Shown in pieces: positions 37,347 through 47,400 of a DNA stretch of 64,000 nucleotides (the first letter of the stretch is position 1; each line of letters opens with the position of its first letter). A program made the position numbers and the translations under genes. Origin of the DNA: Phoenix dactylifera (lineage: Eukaryota > Streptophyta > Magnoliopsida > Arecales > Arecaceae); the NCBI RefSeq assembly GCF_009389715.1, contig NC_052397.1, positions 14,518,129 to 14,582,128 of the forward strand, given 5' to 3'. The notes beneath the pieces are model-generated. The model ran no database searches and was not told the origin of the DNA. It saw nothing but the letters and a program-made list of their open reading frames with translations.

Positions 37347-37446
37347 GGTGACCCAAAGGGGTGACCTGAGAACACAGATGCAGTGGCAAACAGGTCTTGG
37401 CACTCGCTGCTGTGTTCTCAGATTGCACTCCTTTGGGATCTACAGC
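37347..37446 (-). ncRNA. MIR398: MIR398 precursor hairpin
   Basis: On the minus strand, 37376-37356 reads TGTGTTCTCAGGTCACCCCT followed by T, which is the canonical 21-nt plant miR398 without mismatch. It lies on the 3' arm. The 5' arm (about 37434-37411) reads AGGAGTGCAATCTGAGAACA and pairs with it, and the pairing extends through CCCAAAGG on the 5' arm with CCTTTGGG on the 3' arm. The 5' arm matches known miR398-5p in style. Known targets in plants are Cu/Zn superoxide dismutases, their copper chaperone CCS and other copper proteins. The family is induced by copper shortage (through SPL7) and by heat. The minus-strand open frames across this region are accidental. Confidence 0.94.
37356..37376 (-). 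ncRNA. miR398: Mature miR398 (3p arm)
   Basis: An exact 21-nt match, by eye, to the conserved plant miR398a sequence. The 5' end is U, as needed for AGO1 loading. Confidence 0.93.
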
Positions 37447-37609
37447 CTCTGTTATTGGTGCCTGGGATGGTGAATGATAAATTGGTAGATGGTTTTCCAA
37501 GGAGGAGATGGAAGAGTCTCCTACTCCCCATCTCCCTCCCTCCCTCCATCCATCCAATGCACAAGAACCAGCAAAGAAAAATAGGAGATGACTATTTTTA
37601 TAAGCACAT

Positions 37610-37621
37610 CCCCTTTTTATA
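37610..37621 (-). promoter_or_regulatory. Probable TATA box of the MIR398 primary transcript
   Basis: The minus strand reads TATAAAAAGGGG about 165 bases upstream of the hairpin, a sensible distance for a plant pri-miRNA start near 37585. A single GTAC, the core of the SPL7 copper-response element, lies about 205 bases further upstream at 37826-37829. One GTAC alone is weak evidence. Confidence 0.5.
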
Positions 37622-38155
37622 CAGAAATGGCTCCTCTGTTGAGCTCATTAGGATGTCATAATGTTGACATACTGACAACATTCTCATGTGCTGTCATTTT
37701 CTTGGTTATCAAATTAATGAGTGCTTGATGTTACCATTCCGGAATGCAATTGCCTTAATCTCCCATGAATTTGCCATTAACGCATTTCTTCTACATTATG
37801 AAAATATAACACAATCAAAACAATGGTACTCAAAGGAACATATGATGACAAACTTTAGAATGCTATCTCTATCAATGGAGCCTTCTCTAATTCTAGAGCA
37901 CCAATTTAAGAACTCTCTCAGCACCATTAGTGTCATTTATAAAATGGTTTATGTAAAAGAATAATTGACCTTCTTTTGCAACGATCATTATACAGATCTT
38001 AAAGCACTCCGAACATCTTCATTCATCCATTTTCACATATCTCAAAATGATTAAATAAAGAACCCCCGTCCTTCCAAGAAAACTCTTGGGTAACATTTGA
38101 TTACTAGTTACCACCCTTATAAAAAATTATAAGCTGTGTGGCACCAGAAGGGATT

Positions 38156-40009
38156 ATGCCAAGACCACTCACACCACCACTCCTTTACCACAACAACTCA
38201 ACCCTTGTCCCAAAATGGATCCACCTCCTCCAAATCTCCACTTCATCACCTTCTCCCCCAACCCAAATCCCACTTCAAATCACAACTCCAACAGAACCCC
38301 CTTCAATCAAATCCCTCAAAGGTCTCCATCATTTAAAGCAAGTCCTCTCCCACATGATCACCACAAACACCCCCCTCACCCCTCTCTCATTCCAAAAACT
38401 CATAGACTTCTCCCTCTCTTCCTCTCACTCTCACTCTCTCCCACTTCTCTTCACCCAATTCCACCACCTTATCAACACTGACTTTTGCAACTCCTTGATC
38501 AAATCCTACACCAACTCAAACCGCTGTCTACACTCAGTCTTAGTCTACACCCACATGACCAAATTGGCCATCTCCCCTGACCTCTTCACCTTCCCTCCTC
38601 TTCTCAAGTCCCTCGCACAATTAAATCTCCCGTGCCTCGGAATTCCCACCCATGCATGCATCGTTAAGTTGGGCTTCGGCTCCGACGTCTACACAAACAC
38701 TGCTCTTGTCAGCGTGTACTGCACTTTTACTCGTATAGATGAAGCAAGGCAGCTGTTCGACGAAATGCCCAACAGAAACTCTGTTTCTTGGAATGCAATG
38801 ATAACGGGCTATGTTCATAATAGGAGATTCAGAGAAGCCCATGAGTTGTTCTCTGAAATGCTTGCTTCGGGCATCGAATTAGGTGAAGTGACTATGGTCT
38901 GTGCCCTCTCGGCTTGCGCCCATTTGGGAGCTTTGAATCAAGGATTGTGGATTCATAATTATATAAGAAATCATGGGTTGAGGCTTAATGTGTTTGTCGG
39001 CACTGCTCTGATCGACATGTACATGAAGTGTGGGGTGGTGGATGAGGCTTTGAAGGTTTTCAGAGCGATGAGAGTGAAGAATGTCTTCTCATGGAATGCC
39101 TTGATATTGGGGTTTGCAATGAATGGGAGAGGTGAAGCTGCCATGGAGGCTTTTTATATGATGGTTAAAGAGAATATCGAGCCTGATGCAGTGACCTTTT
39201 TAGCTCTTTTAGGTTCTTGTTGTCACCAGGGATGTGTCGAAGAAGGGAGAAAGCTTTTCGCCGATATGGAAAGGGAGTTTAAGGTGCGACCAAAGATTGA
39301 ACATTATGGTTGCATGGTTGATCTCCTCAGCCGATCAGGCTTCCTGGAAGAGGCTTATGAGCTGGTTAAGACCATGCCAATTGAGGCTGATACTGTTGTT
39401 TGGAGGGCATTGCTAGCTGGTTGCAGGATCCATGGGAACACCAAGTTGGGTGAGCTGGCAATAGAAAAGCTTCTTGAGTTGGAGCCTGGCAATGGGGAGA
39501 ATTATGTTTTGCTATCTAATGTATTAGCCCGAGATCGGAGGTGGAGTGATGTTGGGAAAGTGAGGGAGGTGATGAGCCAAACAGGAATTCGGAAGGTCCC
39601 TGGCTGTAGTTCAGTCGAAATCGATAATGTGGTCTATGAGTTTGTCGTCACGAGTCGGTTCAAGAAGGATGGATTGAATGAAATTTATGCAATGCTGGAA
39701 AATATGAAGAGGGAATTGAGGTCAGCTGGTTATGCTGCAGATACTGAGATGGTTTCTTTTGATTTGGAGGAAGAGGAGAAAGAGAGCGCTCTGATGCATC
39801 ATAGTGAGAAGTTGGCACTTGCCTTTGGGCTCCTCAAGACACAGCGAGGATCAAGTATACGGATAGTGAAGAACTTGAGAGTATGTAAGGACTGTCATTC
39901 ATTTTTTAAGTTTGCTTCAAAGGCCTATCAGAGGGAAATTGTTGTAAGGGATCGGAACCGTTTTCATCATTTTAGTGCAGGTCTATGTTCTTGTAGGGAT
40001 TATTGGTGA
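38156..40009 (+). CDS. PLS-class pentatricopeptide repeat protein with E and DYW domains
   Basis: An intronless 617-residue protein starting at the first ATG (38156). The open frame runs further upstream only from a GTG. A Ser/Pro/Thr-rich leader suggests import into plastid or mitochondrion. PPR motifs of P, L and S type follow from about residue 90 to 430 (for example NTALVSVYCTFTRIDEARQLF, quoted in part, and VSWNAMITGYVHNRRF). Next come the E motifs (VPGCSSVEIDNVVYEF) and a complete DYW deaminase domain. The latter has HSE (the HxE zinc-binding and catalytic motif), VCKDCH (the CxxC partner) and a C-terminal CSCRDYW. Such proteins bind organelle RNA by sequence and edit C to U. The repeats could be used to predict a target, but the site is not known. 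The protein looks intact. Confidence 0.95.
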   Translation: MPRPLTPPLLYHNNSTLVPKWIHLLQISTSSPSPPTQIPLQITTPTEPPSIKSLKGLHHLKQVLSHMITTNTPLTPLSFQKLIDFSLSSSHSHSLPLLFTQFHHLINTDFCNSLIKSYTNSNRCLHSVLVYTHMTKLAISPDLFTFPPLLKSLAQLNLPCLGIPTHACIVKLGFGSDVYTNTALVSVYCTFTRIDEARQLFDEMPNRNSVSWNAMITGYVHNRRFREAHELFSEMLASGIELGEVTMVCALSACAHLGALNQGLWIHNYIRNHGLRLNVFVGTALIDMYMKCGVVDEALKVFRAMRVKNVFSWNALILGFAMNGRGEAAMEAFYMMVKENIEPDAVTFLALLGSCCHQGCVEEGRKLFADMEREFKVRPKIEHYGCMVDLLSRSGFLEEAYELVKTMPIEADTVVWRALLAGCRIHGNTKLGELAIEKLLELEPGNGENYVLLSNVLARDRRWSDVGKVREVMSQTGIRKVPGCSSVEIDNVVYEFVVTSRFKKDGLNEIYAMLENMKRELRSAGYAADTEMVSFDLEEEEKESALMHHSEKLALAFGLLKTQRGSSIRIVKNLRVCKDCHSFFKFASKAYQREIVVRDRNRFHHFSAGLCSCRDYW

Positions 40010-40154
40010 AACAATTAGAATTCTTTCTTTTGGTTAAGAAATGTTATTTAATTTCAATGATATCACAAGGGTATTTGATTTATATGATTTTACTGTAAAC
40101 CGCAAAAATGAGAATAAGGTCTATCTAGATTGTGTTGATGCCTGACTATGCAGT

Positions 40155-40190
40155 ATGTATGTATGTATATGTATATATATATATGTGTGT

Positions 40191-40248
<58 letters not shown>

Positions 40249-40328
40249 GTATATGTGTATATATGTATGTGTATATATATATGTGGATGTATATATATGT
40301 GTGTATATATATATGTATATATGCATGT

Positions 40329-40372
<44 letters not shown>
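40155..40372. repeat. Compound palindromic dinucleotide repeat (TA/TG...CA/TA)
   Basis: The tract consists of (TATG)n, (TA)n, a long (TG)n, (TA/TG) mixtures, (AC)n and (TA)n. The left TATATATGTGTG arm is the reverse complement of the right CACACATATATA arm, so the whole 200 bases could fold as one hairpin. It starts about 145 bases after the PPR stop codon, probably in or just after the 3' UTR. All open frames across it, on both strands, are artefacts. Confidence 0.95.
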
Positions 40373-40734
40373 GCTAGTTCATCCAGTAAAAATCTTCCGC
40401 CAAAAATCATGCATTAAGCCATATAGGTTGGTTACAATTCATTCAAAGCCATGGTTTCATGAGCAATACTGGCTGTATATACAGCAGCCATGGCTTGAAA
40501 CTATTATGGAACATCACAATGTCTTGAGATACTTCTACTTTATTGTGTCTGCCCCTCCGAAGTCTCAAAAAAAAAAAAAGAGCCAAAACAGAAGAAAAAA
40601 CAAAAGAAAAGAAAACATACTTTCATTTTGGCTAACTGAAGCTATAATATCTAATGATGTATAATTACTTACAAATGCAAAAGATATATTTTCAGAGTCA
40701 ACCACTGTTGGAGAAAGAGAATGGGAGTCAAAAC

Positions 40735-40815
40735 AGTTTAAAGACAGGGAACTAACACAATGGTGCTGGAAAGGAAGCTTCTTGGATCGAGTTAGTTGAT
40801 AACTTCCACAAAAAA
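40735..40815 (+). promoter_or_regulatory. Orphan copy of the NRP-gene promoter core
   Basis: 'aactaaca...tgctggaaaggaagcttcttggatcgagttagttgataacttccaca' (quoted in pieces) closely matches the promoter of the first NRP gene at 41565-41628. It contains the heat-shock-element-like GAAGCTTC at 40774-40781. No NRP coding sequence follows before the next promoter copy. It is either the remnant of a third gene copy or a local promoter duplication. Confidence 0.75.
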
Positions 40816-41564
40816 AATGAGAAAAGATTTATATTCCGCAAAAACTTGACATAAATAGTATATGTCCTGGGCTGTGACTAGAGATGTTGAAGAAATCAGC
40901 TAAATCCAGATGCAAGAATGCAACAAAACTAAAAAAATTGATTGAACATGCTCTTGCCCAAACACCTCTGCCATAATCTGACTTCCAAAAATCCAACTTG
41001 TATCTCTAAAGATTAAGATAAACAAACAAATGAAACCCGTATGGACCCGTATGGAACTAACCTTTTAGTTGAGATTCGGGTTGTGACAAAAGAGATCAAG
41101 AGTTGGTGAAAGCGGAAGTAAACCATATGACTCATTCTATGACAAGAGGGATATGGCATGCTTTGGTAATGATCCGATATTGTAAGCATGGCTGTCAACC
41201 ATCCTATGAAGGGATCCGTTAGATAAAATACCCCGTTTGATATTAGACCGGGTGATCTAGACTACTCCGAAACATCAGATTCGTGCATTTGTATATAATC
41301 CTAGCCATTTATTGTACCTAGTCCCTCCTATAAAAGAATAGGAGGCCTCATTTGACCAAAGATCCAAACAAAGCTTCTCAGTGTTGCGAGGCTGCACGAG
41401 GATTAAAAAAAGTAATCTAAATAGTTCTAGTTAAAAAAGAGTCATATAAATATATCGTATTAGGTATGACCATAGAAGTTGTCAACTTTATGCATATTTT
41501 ATATTTACTAGAAAGCGTCAAAATTATCCAGCTAGTGAATATTTCCTTGGGACTTCGTGCTCCA

Positions 41565-41700
41565 ACTAACGCGCTGGCGACGCTGACAAGGAAGCTACTT
41601 GGATCGAGCTAGTTGATGACTTCCACACGAAGGTGTGGAGAGTAGTTGTATATTTATGTTCTTCATAAAATTATTAAAGAGACATCACAACCCCAACTAC
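41565..41700 (+). promoter_or_regulatory. Promoter of NRP copy 1
   Basis: This block is conserved with the promoter of copy 2. It has the core GGAAGCTACTTGGA (41590-41603, a heat-shock-element-like site with one mismatch in TTC) and the 16-base palindrome CCACAC-GAAG-GTGTGG (41623-41638). A TATA-like TATATTTAT (41649-41657) and the shared phrase 'agagacatcacaacc' follow. Confidence 0.75.
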
Positions 41701-41980
41701 TACAAGGATATCTCCCCACATAACTCCTCTTCTTCAACCTTTCAACTCCCATAAATTCCTCTCCCCATATTACTTTCCTTTGATTCCAAATCCTTAAAAC
41801 TCTCTTTAGCTATCAATCCTAAGCACCCAATTCCCACCAAAGCCCAAAAACTTTCTTGTTATTCTCATATCTCACCAACCTCATATTGTTCTTCCCATCT
41901 CAAACTACAAAACTCTCACAAATCCTGAGCCAACTTTCTTTCTGGCTGAAGAACTTCACGCTCTTCCATTCTAGGTGCCA

Positions 41981-42379
41981 ATGGATTCCCACTCTGGCTA
42001 CAGCAGCAAGCCCAGCTCTCACTCCCACAAGCCCCAGCCTTCCCCTAAAGATCTCCTCTCCAGTGCCAAGGTGGTGGCGGATGCTGCCAAGTCCACCCTT
42101 CACCATGACACTGAAAAGATCGACAAGGGCAAGGTGGCCGATGCTGCTGCTGGCTTGCTCGGCGCCGCCTCGCATTATGGAAAGTTTGAGGAGAAGAAGT
42201 TTGGAAAGTATGCTGAGAAAGCTGAGAATTATCTCCACCAATACCATTCCTCCCACTCATCTACCACCACCACCGCAGCCCACCATTCCTCTTCGGCTCA
42301 TTCGAGCAGCGAGGATCACTCAGAGGGCGGTTTTGGGGACTACCTGAAGTTGGCTCAGGGATTCTTGAAGAAGCACTGA
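41981..42379 (+). CDS. NRP1: Nodulin-related protein 1-like, copy 1
   Basis: 132 residues from the ATG at 41981, intronless in the coding part. The protein starts with a His/Ser/Lys/Pro-rich stretch. An amphipathic helical core follows (DLLSSAKVVADAAKSTLHHD, then KGKVADAAAGLLGAASHYGK, then KFGKYAEKAENYLHQYHSS), then a Ser/Thr/His tract and a conserved end, GDYLKLAQGFLKKH. This is the architecture of Arabidopsis NRP1 (AT2G03440), a small soluble protein reported to respond to heat and abscisic acid; its biochemical action is unclear. It is a tandem paralogue of the gene at 43910. The sequence 'tctag' directly before 'gtgccaATGG' could be the acceptor of a 5' UTR intron; copy 2 has 'ttcag' at the same place. 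Confidence 0.9.
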   Translation: MDSHSGYSSKPSSHSHKPQPSPKDLLSSAKVVADAAKSTLHHDTEKIDKGKVADAAAGLLGAASHYGKFEEKKFGKYAEKAENYLHQYHSSHSSTTTTAAHHSSSAHSSSEDHSEGGFGDYLKLAQGFLKKH

Positions 42380-43667
42380 ATCCTTCTTCGGACACTTGTA
42401 CAAGTTAATATTTGTGTTCATGTCTTTTTAGACTCTGTTTGTCTTTTGGAGTGGCTTAGATGAAAGAATTCTAAGTGACTGATATCTTATTTGCACTTGT
42501 CATGCTTGACCTTTGATTGAATGGGATAATGATTTGGATAGTGGAACCCTTAAAAAAGGAGAATGTTTTTTGAGTATTGGATGGTGCAGTTGGGTTCTTT
42601 TACTTGCTGTTGCTATGAATCTCATGCCATTGTTACCAAGAACAAGTGTTCACTGCTTTGTATTTTATGTTTCTGAGGAGATGCTAGTTCCTCTGTCTTA
42701 AGGGTGGAAGTCTTTCAAGGAAAGATTTTTGTTCTATGAGTAGGTTAGATTAGGTCATTAAAGTTTAGTTTGTATCCAGTTTGGAGTTTCTTCTGTCAAT
42801 CCTATGAGGAGAAAAACAGGTTCATATACGTTCTCTTCTGAATTTTTGGATGAAAATTAGATGGTTCTTTTATTATGATCTTGTAGCTTCTCTTGTTATT
42901 CTCCACAAGTTTATGTATGTAAACATGGACATATGTCTATGTACATGTATATGTACATATTTGTTTGATCAATTCAATGGGTTTACCTGTTTGTGCACCT
43001 ATGCTCCTCCTACACTACCTATATGTTGTGTCTCAATTATTACAATCTTAGTTTTTGCTTACTTCTATGTCAGCATATAAGCTGCTAAAGCATGAAGTCG
43101 ATACTGGATTAGTGAATTCTGGAAATTATGATATTAGGTTGTGACAGGATTTTATTTTATTTTTTTGCATCCAAAATAGTGTTTGTTGATTTCATTGAAA
43201 TAGAAAATATAATTTTCAGCACTGGGACTGAAAACCGAGACTTTACAAAGAGAGGCATGAGTGCCTACAAATGTATCTACAAAACCATGACTTAATTTTC
43301 TTTTCTTTTTCGTTCTACCAAGATGGCATTTCTTGAAACCATGAGATCCAAATAGCCTCTCCTACCAAAATTTCCATTTTTTTTTTCATTCCCATCCACA
43401 ACAAATTTTTGCATGGAATGTTTTTGTTACTCGAGCATCTGCGCTGAAGTCTCTGAGTTCTTGAATCAAAGATTTAGCATCAAATCTCTCCTCTGCTGGC
43501 TAACAGAAGTATTTGGGGAAGGCCACCCCCAAAACTCACTATTGGCAGCCATGCACAATTCAAAACCAAACGAAAAAAGAACAAAGAAAAGTCATTTATC
43601 ACCATCCTAACTCAAGTCAGAAACTGTGGGTGAAAGAGATAGGGCGTTGAAATAATCTGAATACAGG
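42380..43667. other. Spacer between the two NRP genes
   Basis: 3' UTR of copy 1 and AT-rich spacer. No further gene remnant was recognised. The stretch at 43413-43610 has an open frame without a recognisable domain. Confidence 0.5.
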
Positions 43668-43800
43668 TAACTGACACGCAGGCAACGCTGCATCAGAAGC
43701 TTCTTGGACCCACTTGGTTGATGGCTTCCACACAAATGTGTGGAGGATATTTATGCACCACATGCAGTTGCAATAGAGACATCACAACCACAACCTTGTC
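43668..43800 (+). promoter_or_regulatory. Promoter of NRP copy 2
   Basis: Same order as in copy 1: 'ggcaacgctg', then AGAAGCTTCTTGGA with a perfect GAAnnTTC (43696-43703), then the palindrome CCACAC-AAAT-GTGTGG (43728-43743), then TATTTAT (43748-43754), then 'agagacatcacaacc'. The spacing is conserved although the sequence between the blocks has drifted, which suggests selection on the blocks. Confidence 0.78.
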
Positions 43801-43909
43801 TTCTCCTCTGGCCCTTCCCCTTATCTCCTCTCTGTCATCCTCTTGGTTCTCTTTTCTTAAATCCATAGCATCCACCTAAATCTTCATCCACTTCCCATTT
43901 CAGGTGCCA

Positions 43910-44401
43910 ATGGATCTCCACTCTGACAAAAGTAACAAGCCCAGCTCTCACTCCCAACACCCTAAGCCTTCCTCTTCAGATCTCCTCTCCAGTGCCAAGG
44001 TGGTGGGTGAAGCTGCCATGTCCACCTTCCACCATGAGACTGAAAAGGTCAACAAGGCAAAGGTGGCCGATGCTGCTGCTGACTTGCTCGGTGCTGCCTC
44101 TCATTATGGAAAGGTCGAGGAGACGAGCTTCGGAAAGTATGTGGAGAAAGCTGAGGATTATCTCCACAAATACCATTCTTCCAACTCACCCACTGGTGAG
44201 GTTCACTCGAGCAGTGAAGCTCACCACATCCATGAATCTACTGCCACCACAGTCCACAATTCAGCTCACTCCACCCATCCACCCACTACTACCACTATGG
44301 AGCACCATTCTTCTTCAGCTCACTCGGGCGACGAGGCTCAGTCAGAGGGTGGCTTAGGGGACTACATCAAGATGGCCGAGGGGTTCTTGAAGAAGCGCTG
44401 A
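43910..44401 (+). CDS. NRP1: Nodulin-related protein 1-like, copy 2
   Basis: 163 residues from the ATG at 43910. It is collinear with copy 1 through the helical core (DLLSSAKVVGEAAMSTFHHE, KAKVADAAADLLGAASHYGK, SFGKYVEKAEDYLHKYHSS). It then has about 30 extra His/Ser/Thr-rich residues before the shared end GDYIKMAEGFLKKR. The extra tract looks like expansion of the low-complexity linker. Both copies are intact, so both are likely expressed. The promoter of this copy keeps the better heat-shock-like core. Confidence 0.9.
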   Translation: MDLHSDKSNKPSSHSQHPKPSSSDLLSSAKVVGEAAMSTFHHETEKVNKAKVADAAADLLGAASHYGKVEETSFGKYVEKAEDYLHKYHSSNSPTGEVHSSSEAHHIHESTATTVHNSAHSTHPPTTTTMEHHSSSAHSGDEAQSEGGLGDYIKMAEGFLKKR

Positions 44402-47400
44402 GTTCTTTCCTTAGGTTCCTGTATAAATTACTATTGGCGTATCATCTATATGTTTGTGGTGTCAATGTGTTTCAGGACATTCTCTTGTGTTAATGATATA
44501 TTTGCAGTTGTGTTCGCTTAATCTTTTGTTTTTCTATATCCAATTATTGGATTGTGTTTTCTGTTTCAGGTTAATAAAAGAATGTTTTAGATAGTGATAC
44601 CCCTAAAAATTTTCGAGTACGGTACAGCTTCTGCTTCTTGCTGCTGTTGCTATAGATTTTTTTTTTTTTTTGCCTCTGCTATCAAGAATGAGAGTATATT
44701 GATGTTCTTTTGAGGAAATACTTTGTTTTGGGTCAGAGTATATGGGAAATCAACTTATACCTTTCTGTGCTATAAATAGGTTGATTAGCTCACTAACTAG
44801 GAGAGAATTTCTCTTGATCCATATGTCCTGTTGTGGTTAACAGGTTCTCATCCTTTAGATCTTTGATCTGCTTAGATCCATACAATCCAAATTTAGGAAT
44901 GGAAGTTAAATGATTACTAAATCAAAAAGAAATGGCCAGATTTATTTTCCTAGATCACTGAGTTGAACTCATGCATGTCTCCACGTTCGCAAGATCATGT
45001 ATTCGTTCTGTAAATCCAAGCAATATATGGTGACAGCATATTGTCTTTCCAATTTAGAAATGAAATTGTATGGTTAATAAACTTCAGAAAATATGGCCAG
45101 CTTTACTTTCCTGGGAACAATGTAAAACAAATTGGATTGAGCCTATCAATGGAGCAGAAGAAGAGGATTAGGGGACAGCCCTCAGTGTCGTGTAAATGGC
45201 GAGGAGAAGACCACATGAATTTTTTTTGATTATTATTATTTTGAGCAAAAGGTTGGGGAAAACTAAACCAATTCTTTGACAAAATGAATAAGTGCTTACA
45301 AACTTTCGCAAGAGCAAGTCACAAACAACATGGGAAATGAATCCAAGCAAATCAAAGTCCACCTGAAATGTACAACCTCATCATGAAGACCACAGGAGTG
45401 TGAAAATCTTTTATTCTCTTCTAAGATCTGGAATGCAACAACTGCTTCCTCCCCATGAAGGAAACAACTTCATGGGGCTCAACGCTTTATTGCTTGATAA
45501 AACAAGTCCAAGTATTTAAGTTTTATCTTCCTCTTCAAAACCTTTTTTCTAGTTTTACATGGTGATGATTCTTTCTGAATGAGTTCTTTTGAGGTTTACT
45601 ATCAAAAAGTTTGTTATCATATTATTCTTCGAAATGCTTAAGAAATCATGTCTCATTTAAAAGATTTTATGTGAGGAGTTATCTTTATGGATGCATCTCA
45701 AGTCTTCACATGCAATCAACTGAAGTTCTATGAATAGTGACTTTCCTAAGTTTGGATCAGTGAAATGAAGGAACTAAGTTTTTGAATTAAGAGACCACTT
45801 GGCCTAACCTTCTACCCTCTCTTTCTCTCAAAAAAAGAAAAATCATCATAAATTAGTTTGAGGATAAATCACTAACTTTTCCTCTCAAAGAGTTGATTCT
45901 CAACACGCTCACCTTCAACCAAACACACTATTGTATTCTAGCTGATGCAAGGGCATCCTCCATTTCTATGTTGCTCATGAGACGACAACGGGTGTGGAAA
46001 TGTGTATTTTGAGCATCTAAATATATTACCATTTTGCATCTCCATTCTTGCATAATTTTAGAACATTTATAACTCTGTTTTATTACGATCATGATAATGT
46101 TGCAACCATGGAGCCAAGAGTTTGAGTAATGTTTATTTCCTCAAAATAAGAAAAGAAATGGAGTTTGTGCCAAACTTCTTGAAATAAATGAAATTCACAA
46201 AACTGCGATGATCCCATGGTCCCTCTTCCTTGTATGATCCAACCATCCACCTAGATGATTTTCAGTGAATAAAGAGCAAATTCAGCTAGCACACCTCCTC
46301 TAGGCTATTATTTTCAACAATATCCATTCATTTGGGGGGAAAGCTGCAAGTACTATTCTTAGGTGCTCTACTTGATATCGCATAACATTTTTCCCATACA
46401 TATTTCAATAATCTATTACATTTGCATGTAAAACACATAATGCTTGTTATTGGTTCTCTAGCTAGCAAAACACTACCATGAACCAAACTCAGACCTCTCT
46501 TTCTAGCACTTGCTGATGAGGAGAGAGGTGCCAACCACTTGAAATATATCCATTTGGCAAATTAAGTTAGCTTTAATTACCATGCAACTTATTTTGCTCA
46601 ACCATTGGTAGCCCCCACATAGCATGCTCAATCTTATGACAAGAATACTTGGCAACATTAATATTATTTTTTATACGCTTTGAGGGAACTGGACTATATT
46701 CTGTAATGTTGTTCTCCTAATGATCATCTTATATTGCAACTAAATGCAGTGATCATTATTTGCAATGACTAGACAAAATCTTTTCAACCAGCCAAGGTGG
46801 GATCATCTTCCATATTACAGTCAAGTAACTCTATGTTTTCAGGAAAGAAATGCGCCTTATCTTTTTTGCATGTCGATGGAGAAAAGGCCTTTTTCCACCT
46901 ATGAACATTAGCATCTCCACTAAAGCATCTTACTTTGGTTTCCCAAGGCAACCAAAGTAAGGAGAAAAAACTTGATCCACTATAGCAGTAGAGGAAAATA
47001 GATAGCAGAGATAACAGTCCAAAGAAACCATTAAGGCAGTGTAAGTAATTCTTAAAAGAATTATAGTCAGGTAGTCTAATGGTTGGAAAGCAACAGTTCT
47101 CCTCAACAATAATTTTTTTTTAAAAAAAAAACTTCTCTATCTATCCCTATTTTTTTGGGAAAAAAAATCTCCATCCAAAATGTTGTAAATATTCAGTAAC
47201 CATTGTGATCTTGAAATGTTTTTTTTTTTTTTTGAGAAAATAACAGGAGCGGAGACTAGTGGATTTGTGTTAGTAATATAATTAATCTACTGAAAAATCA
47301 GTTGATATTACTTGTTCTAGTTTCCATGATGTTTTTCTCTTTTATTTTGAATAAGGTAATTTACATCGATTTAGCTGTTGAAATTGATTTTACTAGGAAA

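Noticed and set aside
36917-37557. Minus-strand open frames of up to 140 codons with membrane-protein-like composition
   Set aside because: They overlap the MIR398 hairpin and its flanks, and no domain is recognisable. The RNA gene explains the locus.
40090-40664. Several open frames of 66-169 codons on both strands after the PPR gene
   Set aside because: They are translations of the TG/TA/CA microsatellite (strings of Val-Cys, Tyr-Ile or His-Thr) and not proteins.
41200-41450. LTR-like or promoter-like segment ('tcctataaaagaataggaggcc') upstream of NRP copy 1
   Set aside because: It has a TATA box and a style resembling an LTR promoter, but I found no TG...CA ends, target duplication or second copy.
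46000-46900. Possible antisense remnant of a LINE reverse transcriptase region
   Set aside because: The minus-strand translation has suggestive words but no RT or zinc-knuckle motif that I can defend.
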